From Porphyrobacter sp. ULC335 (lineage in GTDB: Bacteria > Pseudomonadota > Alphaproteobacteria > Sphingomonadales > Sphingomonadaceae): 64,000 nt of DNA. This document shows positions 25,795 through 33,352 of this stretch, piece by piece. A program made the position numbers and the translations under genes. Numbering within the stretch: the first letter of the stretch is position 1; each line of letters opens with the position of its first letter. The stretch covers positions 1,736,001 through 1,800,000 of the forward strand of contig NZ_CP078091.1 of NCBI RefSeq assembly GCF_025917005.1. The letters run 5' to 3'. The notes beneath the pieces were generated by a model that saw nothing but the letters and a program-made list of their open reading frames with translations, ran no database searches and had not been told where the DNA came from.

Positions 25795-26721
25795 ATGATC
25801 CAGTACCTGCCCTTCGAAAAGCCGATCGAGGCGCTCGACAAGCATGTGGCGGAGCTTTCCGCCCTTGCCGAGGGCACCGAGGAAGCGCGGATGCTGCGCG
25901 AGCGGGCGGACAAGCTGCTCGCCGATACCTATGCGCGGCTTTCCCCGTGGGAGCGCACGCTTGTCGCACGGCACCCCCAGCGGCCCCGCTTCGAAAAGCT
26001 GGTGGCCGGGCTGTTCACCGACTTCCTCCCCATCGCGGGCGACCGGGTGTTTGGCGAGGATCAGGCGATCATCGGCGGCTTTGCGCGCTTCGAGGGCCGC
26101 AAGGTGATGGTTATCGGCCATGTGAAGGGCGAGGATACGCCGGGGCGCCTCCGCCACAATTTCGGCATGGCGCGGCCCGAGGGCTATCGCAAGGCGATCC
26201 GCCTGATGGAGCTGGCCGACCGTTTCGGCCTGCCGGTGGTGACCCTGGTCGACACCCCCGGCGCCTTCCCCGGCATCGATGCCGAGGCGCGCGGGCAGGC
26301 GGAAGCCATCGCCCGCTCGACAGAGGCGTGTCTGGGCATCGGCGTGCCGCTGATCGCGGTGATTATCGGCGAGGGCGGTTCGGGCGGGGCGGTGGCGCTC
26401 GCCGCGGCGAACCGCGTGCTGATGTTCGAACACGCGGTCTATTCCGTGATCTCGCCCGAAGGCTGCGCCTCGATCCTGTGGCGCAGCGCCGCGCAGGCCG
26501 CCACCGCTGCCGAGGCGATGAAAGTCACCGCGACCGATCTGCTCAAGCTCGGCGTGATCCACCGCATCGTTTACGAGCCCAAGGGCGGGGCGCACCGCGA
26601 TCCGCAAGAGACGGTAAAGCGGCTGACGCTGGCATTGCGCGCCGAACTGGACGCGCTCGCCGGACTCACCCCCGCAGAACTGCGCCGCGAACGCGAAGAG
26701 TTCTTCCTGAGATTGGGATAG
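25795..26721 (+). CDS. accA: Acetyl-CoA carboxylase carboxyltransferase subunit alpha
   Basis: Standard-length AccA (308 residues) of heteromeric acetyl-CoA carboxylase, transferring the carboxyl group from biotin to acetyl-CoA to make malonyl-CoA. Seen: the GHVKGEDTPGRLRHNFGMARPEGYRKA segment (in pieces), VTLVDTPGAFPGIDAEARGQ, GEGGSGGAVALA and YSVISPEGCASILWR. The 9-bp gap to mcr places it in the same transcription unit, so the malonyl-CoA-producing enzyme and its consumer would be coexpressed. accB, accC and accD are not in the window. A second housekeeping accA elsewhere cannot be excluded. Confidence 0.96.
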   Translation: MIQYLPFEKPIEALDKHVAELSALAEGTEEARMLRERADKLLADTYARLSPWERTLVARHPQRPRFEKLVAGLFTDFLPIAGDRVFGEDQAIIGGFARFEGRKVMVIGHVKGEDTPGRLRHNFGMARPEGYRKAIRLMELADRFGLPVVTLVDTPGAFPGIDAEARGQAEAIARSTEACLGIGVPLIAVIIGEGGSGGAVALAAANRVLMFEHAVYSVISPEGCASILWRSAAQAATAAEAMKVTATDLLKLGVIHRIVYEPKGGAHRDPQETVKRLTLALRAELDALAGLTPAELRREREEFFLRLG

Positions 26722-26769
26722 GGCGTTTTTGTGCCCTATCGCTTCGCTGCGTGAGGGCGCGGGCGGCGG

Positions 26770-26842
<73 letters not shown>

Positions 26843-26882
26843 GCTCCGTCAGGCAGCGCCCTAGACTCAAACGCTCGCGCTC

Positions 26883-28382
26883 TCAATAGTTCCATTGCGC
26901 CTGAATGCGCAGGATCTGCCCTTCGGCCTGCCCGGTGCGGCGCTCATCGGCTTCCTTGCGCGAGGCAAAGCCGTAAGTCGCGGTCAGCTCCAGTGCGGGA
27001 TCGAGCTGGAATTCGAAGCCGAGCTCCAGCTCCTCGGTCTCCAGCCGCGGGGCGTTGATCGCCGCCTTGAAGCCGCCGCGGTAATATTGCCAGCGGGCGA
27101 AGGGATAGAACGGGCCGATCGGCGATTCGTCGATTTTGGCCATCAGCTGCACATAGCCGCCGTTGAGCGGGCGTTCCTCGATCCGGCCGAGCGAGGGTAC
27201 GAATTCGGGGCCGGTGCCCCAGTTCCATTCCGCCTGCACGCCGAAAGGCTGCGGGTAGAGGATCGCGTGGATGCCGGCGCGGTTGTCCTTGAACCCGGCC
27301 GGGCTCAGTCCGCCGGTACGGATTTCCGGACGGATGGTGTTGCGCATCACCGCGCCGCCGATCTCCAGGACCTGTCCGTCGAGGCCGATCCCGTCGAGTT
27401 CGAACGGCCAGGTCGCAAGACCGACCAGCATCACGCCGTCATTGCCCTCGGTCCGGTTGAGGCCTTGCCCGTTGAACGCGCCGAAGCCGAAGGCGCCGTA
27501 ATTGCCGAACAGCTTCTGCCCGTCAGCGGTCAGGCGGTCCCAGATCTTCTGCACCTTGGGCGGGGTGTAATAGGCGACGACGCCAAGGTCGCGCTCGCCC
27601 GCGGCAGCGGTGTTGATCGCATCGGTACGATCCAGCGCGAGACGGTTGGACGAAGACTGCATGTTCTCCCAGCCATAGGGCACCTTCGACTGGCCGAGGC
27701 GGATGCGGAAGGACTTGTCATCGAACGGGAAGACATCGGCATACATGTCGCGCAGGGAGACGCTGTTCTCACGCCGCTCGCCGGCCGACTGGTTCGAGAC
27801 CGCAGCGGCGAAATCCGGCTGGAAATAGAGCGAGACGTGATCGTTGAGATCACCCTGCAGGATCAGGCGCATCCGGCGGAAGCTGAAATTGTTGTCGCCG
27901 CGCACGTCGCCATCGCCGATGGTGCGCAGGCGCGAGACGCCAGCGGGCGCATCGGCATCGCCCGAAACGATCTGGTTGAAGCGCATCTGGGTGTAGCCGC
28001 GCAGGCGCAGCTTTTCGTACCAGGCCTTCGACTTGGGCTTGGGCGGTTCGATGGCGGCGAGGCGCGGGTCGCTTGGCGGAGCGGCGGCGGGGAGCGGGCC
28101 GGCTTGCGCGATGGCTGGAGCGGATGAAGGGGCCGGAACGGCCGCCACCACCGCAGGGGCCGGGGCCGGCGCTGCCTGTGCGGACTGGAGCGCGGAGACA
28201 ATCGCCTTCAACTCGTCAATCTGGCGCTGGAGATCGGCGATGGTGCGTGCTTCGCCGTTTTCGTCAGCAGCGGCAGCGGGGGCGGGTGCGGCTTGAGCCT
28301 GTGCCTGCGCTTCGGCCCCGAGGCTGGTCAGCAGGGCGAGAGCGATCGCGGCAGTGGAGCAGCGCCCCGAAATGAAGGACAT
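26883..28382 (-). CDS. Phosphate-selective porin (OprO/OprP-like)
   Basis: Outer-membrane porin of 499 residues. It has a signal peptide (cleavage near AQA), a short coiled-coil-forming segment (IADLQRQIDELKAIVSAL) typical of the N-termini of trimeric porins, a Pro/Ala linker, then a beta barrel (RLRGYTQMRFNQ, RRMRLILQGDLNDHVSLYFQ, YGWENMQSSSNRLALDR) and a terminal aromatic residue (QWNY). The family includes phosphate and polyphosphate channels of Pseudomonas; substrate here is inferred. A Pho-box-like site lies about 110 bp upstream, consistent with phosphate-starvation control. Confidence 0.85.
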   Translation of the reverse strand: MSFISGRCSTAAIALALLTSLGAEAQAQAQAAPAPAAAADENGEARTIADLQRQIDELKAIVSALQSAQAAPAPAPAVVAAVPAPSSAPAIAQAGPLPAAAPPSDPRLAAIEPPKPKSKAWYEKLRLRGYTQMRFNQIVSGDADAPAGVSRLRTIGDGDVRGDNNFSFRRMRLILQGDLNDHVSLYFQPDFAAAVSNQSAGERRENSVSLRDMYADVFPFDDKSFRIRLGQSKVPYGWENMQSSSNRLALDRTDAINTAAAGERDLGVVAYYTPPKVQKIWDRLTADGQKLFGNYGAFGFGAFNGQGLNRTEGNDGVMLVGLATWPFELDGIGLDGQVLEIGGAVMRNTIRPEIRTGGLSPAGFKDNRAGIHAILYPQPFGVQAEWNWGTGPEFVPSLGRIEERPLNGGYVQLMAKIDESPIGPFYPFARWQYYRGGFKAAINAPRLETEELELGFEFQLDPALELTATYGFASRKEADERRTGQAEGQILRIQAQWNY

Positions 28383-28490
28383 GATGGTGCCTTTGCAAGT
28401 GGACGGCCCCCACGCGGCGGCCAGCGCCCACGCCCCTATGTCGGTTTAATGTCACTTGCGTGACAAATGTGACCGTAATTTATGCACAGG

Positions 28491-28508
28491 GTGACAAGTG
28501 GCTGACAT
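28491..28508 (-). promoter_or_regulatory. Candidate Pho box upstream of the porin gene
   Basis: Read on the minus strand, ATGTCAGCCACTTGTCAC has two TGTCA direct repeats 11 bp apart, as in the PhoB consensus CTGTCATAAAACTGTCAC. A possible -10 (CATAAA) follows within about 12 bp, and the porin start is about 110 bp downstream. A related inverted pair TGTCACTTGCGTGACA is at 28450-28465. Confidence 0.4.
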
Positions 28509-28513
28509 GCGCT

Positions 28514-29398
28514 CTAAATCGCGCCGAAGGTCCAGCCTTCGGTACGGGCGACTGCGGCAGTCAGGCCGGGCGGGTGCCACAGATCGGCGCTGGTGTGGAC
28601 GCGGCGCAGCCATGCGGCGGTCAGCAGCGCATCGGAAGAATGATCGTCGATCGCCCCCGTCCCCGCCACCGGCGGCGAGCCGAGCCGGTCGAGCGCGTCG
28701 TTGAGCGCCGCATAACTCCGGATCTTGGTCGCCGCGCCCGTCACGCCGCCCAGCCGCGCCGCCATCGAGGTATAGATCTCGGTCACGACCGAGCCTTCAT
28801 CGGGCAGGGGATCGACGGGCCACACCGGCAGGCGCGGGCCGATCCGGTGAAGCATCCGCATCCCCGTCAGGCTCGACTTGCCGACCTGCGCCGCGCCGAC
28901 GAGGTTGAAGTTGCTCACCGGCCGCACGCCCTGCTGGCGCTGCGCCGCTTCGGCCACGCGGAAGCGGCCTTCGCGGGTGGCAGCGCCGGGGAGCAGGAAG
29001 CGGTCGCCTTCCACCCCGGCACCGTGGCGGAAATAGCGGCTGGCCTCTGCATGGGTGACAAAGCCGCCCGCTTCGAGGTGGGGATCATCCGCGCAAAGGT
29101 GGTCGATCAGCGCCCACAGCCCGCGCGCGTCTGCGGGCGAGGCGTCCCATCCGGGAAAGAACGCATCTGCATCGGCGTGCGGCAGGCCGATGCCGAGATC
29201 GAGCCCGACCAGCGTTGCGCCGGGCAGATCGAGCAGCAGCGCGAGCACTTCGCTGCGTGCCCATCCCTTCGGATCGGGCGGGGCGACCAGCACCGGCGCA
29301 CCGCCTTCTGCCAGCGCCACGGCAAGTGCGATGCCCTTCTGGCGCGGGCCCTTCGCCCCCGACCAGTCCACCGCGAGGAAATGGGTGAAGCGGGTCAC
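28514..29398 (-). CDS. Conserved hypothetical, DUF429-like RNase H-fold protein
   Basis: A 294-residue cytoplasmic protein. The N-terminal AVDWSGAKGPRQKG and later LVGLDLGIGLPHAD resemble the RNase-H-like fold of DUF429-type proteins, with acidic residues in matching positions, but I cannot assign a function. A histidine/aspartate-containing segment (AIDDHSSDALLTAAWL) near the C-terminus could complete an acidic active site. The start GTG at 29398 overlaps the rarA stop (GTGA); an ATG at 29425 would add 9 residues and a longer overlap. Coupled to rarA, which hints at a nucleic-acid role. Confidence 0.7.
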   Translation of the reverse strand: MTRFTHFLAVDWSGAKGPRQKGIALAVALAEGGAPVLVAPPDPKGWARSEVLALLLDLPGATLVGLDLGIGLPHADADAFFPGWDASPADARGLWALIDHLCADDPHLEAGGFVTHAEASRYFRHGAGVEGDRFLLPGAATREGRFRVAEAAQRQQGVRPVSNFNLVGAAQVGKSSLTGMRMLHRIGPRLPVWPVDPLPDEGSVVTEIYTSMAARLGGVTGAATKIRSYAALNDALDRLGSPPVAGTGAIDDHSSDALLTAAWLRRVHTSADLWHPPGLTAAVARTEGWTFGAI

Positions 29399-30714
29399 CC
29401 GCGCTCCGACCGTAACTTGTCCCAATATTCGAGGCGCTTCCTGACCTCGCGTTCAAACCCGCGCTCCACCGGGGCGTAGAACCGCTCGGGCTCCATCCCT
29501 TCAGGCCAGTAATTGTCGCCCGAGAAGCCCTCGGGCGTGTCGTGGTCGTAGGTGTAGCCCTTGCCGTAGCCGAGGCTTTCCATCAGGCCGGTGGCCGGGT
29601 TGACGATGTTCATCGGCGGCATCAGGCTGCCGGTCTCCTTCGCCGATTTCCACGCTGCCTTTTGCGCCACATAGACCGCGTTCGATTTGGGCGCGGTGGC
29701 TAGGTAGAGGCAGGCCTGCGCCAGTGCCAGCTCGCCTTCGGGGCTGCCGAGGAAGCGGTAGGCCTCCATCGCCGCCATGCATTGCGGCAGGGCGTGGGGG
29801 TCGGCGAGGCCGATGTCCTCCACCGCCATGCGCACCAGCCGCCGCGCGAGGAACAGGGGTTCTTCTCCCGCCACCAGCATCCGCGCGAGGTAATACAGCG
29901 CCGCTTGCGGATCGGACCCGCGCACCGCTTTGTGCAGCGCCGATATCAGGTTGTAATGCCCGTCGCGGTCCTTGTCGTACACCGCCACGCGGCGTTGCAG
30001 GAAGTTGCCCAGCGCGGCCGGATCGAGCGGTTCTGCCAGACCCGCCGCGTAAAGCGTCTCTGCCTGTCCCAGCAGGAACCGCCCGTCGCCATCGGCCTGC
30101 GCGATCAACGCGGCGCGGGCATCGGGCGTGACGGGGAGGGGGCCTTCCAGCGCCTCGGCCTTTTCCAGCAGCAGTGCCAGCGCCGCCGCGTCCAGCCGGT
30201 TGAGCACCAGCACCTGCGCGCGGGAGAGGAGCGCGGCGTTCAAGGCAAAGCTCGGGTTCTCGGTGGTCGCGCCGACCAGAGTCACCACGCCGCGCTCGAC
30301 AAAGGGCAGGAATCCGTCCTGCTGCGCGCGGTTGAAGCGGTGGATCTCGTCCACAAAGAGCAGCGTCTTGCGGCCCGCCCTGGCCATTTTCTCCGCCTCG
30401 GCAAAGGCCTGCTTGAGGTCGGCCACGCCCGAAAACACCGCACTGATCGCGGCGTAACGCATCCCTACGGCATCGGCGAGCAGGCGGGCGATGCTGGTCT
30501 TGCCGGTGCCGGGCGGCCCCCACAGGACCATGCTGGAAAGCCGCCCTGCCGCGACCATCCGGCCGATAGCGCCGTCCGCGCCGGTCAGATGCTCCTGCCC
30601 CACCACTTCACCCAGCGTCTGCGGGCGCAGACGGTCGGCCAGCGGCGCATCGGGCGCAGGTGCGCCATCGCCGCGCGGGCCCTCGGGGGCGTCTTGTCCG
30701 AACAGATCAGCCAT
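29395..30714 (-). CDS. rarA: Replication-associated recombination protein A (AAA ATPase)
   Basis: RarA/MgsA of 439 residues, a clamp-loader-like AAA+ ATPase acting at stalled replication forks. Seen: LADRLRPQTLGEVVGQEHL, Walker A GPPGTGKTS near residue 65, Walker B LLFVDEIHRFN, sensor ATTENPSFALN, and the C-terminal MgsA tetramerisation region (PKSNAVYVAQKAAW, YGKGYTYDHD). The start ATG at 30714 (MADLFG) is family-like; an in-frame ATG at 30735 adds 7 residues. Upstream, divergent padR is separated by a palindrome. Confidence 0.95.
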   Translation of the reverse strand: MADLFGQDAPEGPRGDGAPAPDAPLADRLRPQTLGEVVGQEHLTGADGAIGRMVAAGRLSSMVLWGPPGTGKTSIARLLADAVGMRYAAISAVFSGVADLKQAFAEAEKMARAGRKTLLFVDEIHRFNRAQQDGFLPFVERGVVTLVGATTENPSFALNAALLSRAQVLVLNRLDAAALALLLEKAEALEGPLPVTPDARAALIAQADGDGRFLLGQAETLYAAGLAEPLDPAALGNFLQRRVAVYDKDRDGHYNLISALHKAVRGSDPQAALYYLARMLVAGEEPLFLARRLVRMAVEDIGLADPHALPQCMAAMEAYRFLGSPEGELALAQACLYLATAPKSNAVYVAQKAAWKSAKETGSLMPPMNIVNPATGLMESLGYGKGYTYDHDTPEGFSGDNYWPEGMEPERFYAPVERGFEREVRKRLEYWDKLRSERG

Positions 30715-30786
30715 TCGTCGGGCGTGATAGGACATCGGGCGGAAAAGAAAACCGTCGCAGGTGAGGCAGCTTGAAACGATAGGTCT

Positions 30787-30798
30787 AAGATATATCTT
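30787..30798. promoter_or_regulatory. Palindrome AAGATATATCTT, candidate PadR operator
   Basis: A perfect 12-bp AT-rich palindrome stands in the 116-bp region between the divergent rarA and padR genes, 32 bp before the preferred padR ATG. PadR-family regulators commonly bind palindromes of this kind at their own promoters, so autoregulation is likely. Confidence 0.45.
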
Positions 30799-30830
30799 GG
30801 ATGTATCGCAAGAAACGCGAGGAGATTGAA

Positions 30831-31484
30831 ATGACCTGGAACAGATATGGCCGCGGCGGCGGCTGGGAAAAGTTCGCCGAAACGATGGCGATGATGGCGA
30901 TGAACGGAAACATGAACTTCGGCGGCCCCGGCATGAAGGCGCGCTGGCGCTTTGACAGCGACGAGGCCGAAGGCGAGGGTGAAGGCGAGGAGCGTGGCCC
31001 CGGCCCCGGCAGGCGCGGTCGCCGCGGGCGGATGTTCGGCACCGGCGAACTGCGCCTCGCACTGCTGGCGCTGATCGCGGAAAACCCCTCGCACGGCTAC
31101 GAGCTGATCAAGGGGATCGAGGAAATGACTGGCGGCGGCTATGCCCCGAGCCCCGGCGCGGTGTATCCCACGCTGCAACTGCTCGAGGATGAAGGCGCCA
31201 TCACGGAGGCCCAGGCAGACGGCGCGAAGAAGCCCTTTGCTGTGACCGATCAGGGGCGCGCCGAGCTTGAAAAGCGCGCCGACGAAGTCGAGGCCCTGAT
31301 GCGCCGTCTGGGCCGCCACGCGACCCGCGCCGAAACGGTGCGCTCACCCGATCTGTTTCGCGCGATGGGCAATCTGGGTTCCGTGCTCAAGAACCGCGCC
31401 CGTTCGGGCAAGCTCGACGAGCGGACCATCAACGAAATCGTCGACATGATCGACGAAATGGCCAAGCGCATCGAGCGCCTGTGA
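30831..31484 (+). CDS. PadR-family transcriptional regulator
   Basis: A 217-residue PadR repressor. The N-terminal 65 residues are low complexity (Met/Asn/Gly then Glu/Arg-rich). The winged helix follows (GELRLALLALIAENPSHGYELIKGIEE, PSPGAVYPTLQLLEDEGAI) and then a C-terminal dimerisation helix (RTINEIVDMIDEMAKRIERL). Start choice: ATG at 30831 has an ideal GAGGAG 7-8 nt upstream; the earlier ATG at 30801 lacks one. Targets are unknown; the small membrane-protein gene 77 bp downstream is a candidate. Confidence 0.9.
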   Translation: MTWNRYGRGGGWEKFAETMAMMAMNGNMNFGGPGMKARWRFDSDEAEGEGEGEERGPGPGRRGRRGRMFGTGELRLALLALIAENPSHGYELIKGIEEMTGGGYAPSPGAVYPTLQLLEDEGAITEAQADGAKKPFAVTDQGRAELEKRADEVEALMRRLGRHATRAETVRSPDLFRAMGNLGSVLKNRARSGKLDERTINEIVDMIDEMAKRIERL

Positions 31485-31520
31485 CGCGGTGATTGCGATT
31501 TACGCAAGCCAGGCATAATC

Positions 31521-31554
31521 TCTCCCCCGTTCGGGTCGTAACGAACGGGGGAGG
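31521..31554 (+). promoter_or_regulatory. Strong hairpin overlapping the ribosome-binding site of the 31562 gene
   Basis: CTCCCCCGTTCG pairs perfectly with CGAACGGGGGAG across an 8-nt loop (12-bp stem, 31522-31553). The 3' arm contains part of the GGGGGAGGGG Shine-Dalgarno of the next gene. A promoter TTGCGA-N17-TAATCT (31493-31521) just before it would place the hairpin at the 5' end of the mRNA. It could instead be a padR terminator, but no T-run follows. Confidence 0.4.
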
Positions 31555-31561
31555 GGCACCC

Positions 31562-31996
31562 ATGACGATAATCGGCAACAGCCGCACCAAGGCACCGTGG
31601 CACCTGTGGGTAGTGGGCCTGCTGACGCTGCTGTTCAACGCAATGGGCATCATCAGCTATTTGACGACGAAGCTCGGCATGCTGGCTGACATGGGCATGA
31701 CGCCCGGCCAGATCGCTTTCATGGAAAGCTATCCCGCATGGGCCAACGCCTTCTGGGCCTTGGGCGTGTGGGGCGCATTTGCCGGATCAGTGCTGTTATT
31801 GCTCCGCTCGAAATGGGCGGTCGCCGCGATGGTGGTTGCGCTGCTGGGACTGATCGGGACGACGATCTATCACTACGCGCTTATCGAAGTGCCAGCCGAC
31901 ATGCAGGCCCCCGCGCTTGATGTGGCGATCTGGGCGGTGACGCTGTCGCTGCTGCTTTACGCCCGGCGGATGGCAGCGACAGGGGTGCTGCGGTAA
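31562..31996 (+). CDS. Small four-helix integral membrane protein, unknown function
   Basis: A 144-residue protein with four predicted membrane helices (about 16-40 beginning LWVVGLLTLLFNAMGIISY, 62-82, 87-107 and 117-137) joined by short loops. The start ATG at 31562 is supported by GGAGGGG 5-8 nt upstream; the longer frame from 31493 crosses a hairpin and is not favoured. It resembles uncharacterised alphaproteobacterial membrane proteins without a named domain. Located directly downstream of padR, so it could be a PadR target. Confidence 0.8.
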   Translation: MTIIGNSRTKAPWHLWVVGLLTLLFNAMGIISYLTTKLGMLADMGMTPGQIAFMESYPAWANAFWALGVWGAFAGSVLLLLRSKWAVAAMVVALLGLIGTTIYHYALIEVPADMQAPALDVAIWAVTLSLLLYARRMAATGVLR

Positions 31997-32002
31997 GGGG
32001 CG

Positions 32003-33193
32003 TCAGGCTGCCTGTCGGGCCTTCGCTGCGCCCCGTTCGTCGACGAGCTTCACATAGGTGTCGGCAACGACCGCGTTGATGGCTTCCCAGCTATACTCGC
32101 AGGCGCGGGTCTCGCCCGCTGCGCCGTGGGCCGAGCGCAGGGCCGGATCGGTGCAATAGGGTGCGAGCGCAGCGGCGAAGGCGGCAGCGTCGGCCTTCAT
32201 GCTGCCCGAAGGCGCAACCAGCCTGCCCGTCACGCCATCTGCCACTAGGCTGGCGCTGCCCGTCGCCCCGGCGGCGACCACCGGAAGGCCGCTGGCCATT
32301 GCTTCGAGCGTGACGTTGCCGAAGGTTTCGGTAACGCTGGGGTTGAAGAACACATCGCCGCTGGCGAGCGCCTGACCCAGCGCGTCGCCGGTCTTGAAGC
32401 CCGCAAAGATCGCACCGGGCAGGTTCGCTTCGAACCAGCCACGCGCTGGGCCGTCACCGATGACCAGCACCTTGTGCGCCACACCCTGTTCGCGCAGCCG
32501 GACGATCGCCTCGGCAAAGACGTCGAGTCCCTTTTCCATCACCAGCCGACCGAGGAAGACGATCCCGACATCATCATCGGCAAGGCCAAGGCTGCGCCGC
32601 CATTCCGGATCGCGCCGCGCGGAGGAGAAGATCGTGCGGTCCACCCCCCGGCTCCACAGCCCGATGCGGGTGTGCATGTCCATCGCCAGAAGCTCGTCGA
32701 TCATCGACTGCGAAGGCGCGACCAGCGCGTCGCAGCGGTTGTAGAACCGCCGCAGGCCCTTGACGATCAGGGGCTCGAGGAACGCCATGTTGTAATAGCG
32801 CGGATAGGTCTCGAACCGGGTGTGGACGCTGGCCAGCACCGGAACGCCCTGCGCGCGCGCCCAGCGCAGCGCGGCATGGGCGGAGGGATCGGGTGAGGAC
32901 AGGTGGACGATATTGGGCGCAAACGCCGCCAGATCGCGCTTCACCGCCGCGCCCAGATGGGTCGGCATGCGGTATTCCCCGCGCCCTTTCACAGGCATCG
33001 GCACATTGGGCAGGCCGACCAGATCGCCGGTCGGCGGAAAATCGGGATTGGCGACCTTGGGCGAATAGACGCGCACTTTCGCGCCCCGGGCGAGCAGCGA
33101 GCCGACGAGCCGGTTCAGGGCCTGATTGGCCCCGTCGCGGGTATAGTTGTAGTTGCCGCTGAACAGGGCAATGCGCAGGTCTGAAACGTCCAT
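32003..33193 (-). CDS. Glycosyltransferase family 4 (GT-B)
   Basis: Retaining GT-B glycosyltransferase of 396 residues. The N-terminal acceptor domain opens with LRIALFSGNYNYTRDGANQAL. The C-terminal donor domain has the GT4 pattern GRLVMEKGLDVF, VIGDGPARG and VFFNPSVTETFGNVTLEAMASGLPVVA, whose E-x7-E motif binds the nucleotide sugar. It resembles GDP-mannose-dependent alpha-mannosyltransferases and SqdX-like enzymes that glycosylate lipids, but donor and acceptor are unproven. Divergent from serC. Confidence 0.88.
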   Translation of the reverse strand: MDVSDLRIALFSGNYNYTRDGANQALNRLVGSLLARGAKVRVYSPKVANPDFPPTGDLVGLPNVPMPVKGRGEYRMPTHLGAAVKRDLAAFAPNIVHLSSPDPSAHAALRWARAQGVPVLASVHTRFETYPRYYNMAFLEPLIVKGLRRFYNRCDALVAPSQSMIDELLAMDMHTRIGLWSRGVDRTIFSSARRDPEWRRSLGLADDDVGIVFLGRLVMEKGLDVFAEAIVRLREQGVAHKVLVIGDGPARGWFEANLPGAIFAGFKTGDALGQALASGDVFFNPSVTETFGNVTLEAMASGLPVVAAGATGSASLVADGVTGRLVAPSGSMKADAAAFAAALAPYCTDPALRSAHGAAGETRACEYSWEAINAVVADTYVKLVDERGAAKARQAA

Positions 33194-33301
33194 GGAGCGC
33201 TGCGTTTAGGCGAGCCGCACAAATATTGCGAGACCCTATCCTCCCCGCACCGGAGCGGATCAAAGTCATTGACTCCACGCCCCCCGCCTCTAAAGCCGCC
33301 C

Positions 33302-33350
33302 ACGGGCCACGCGGTCCCAACGCCGCGCGAGCTCTCTGCAAGGAGAGAAT
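33302..33350 (+). ncRNA. Candidate serC leader RNA element
   Basis: Just before the serC start, the segment contains GCGGTCCCAACGCCGCGCGAG and then CTCTC-TGCAAG-GAGAG, a short hairpin whose 3' arm includes the AAGGAGAG ribosome-binding site. Alphaproteobacterial serC-serA operons are known to carry a conserved serC RNA motif in this position. The match is by eye. A promoter TTGACT (33269-33274) with TAAAGC (33291) precedes it. Confidence 0.4.
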
Positions 33351-33352
33351 AC

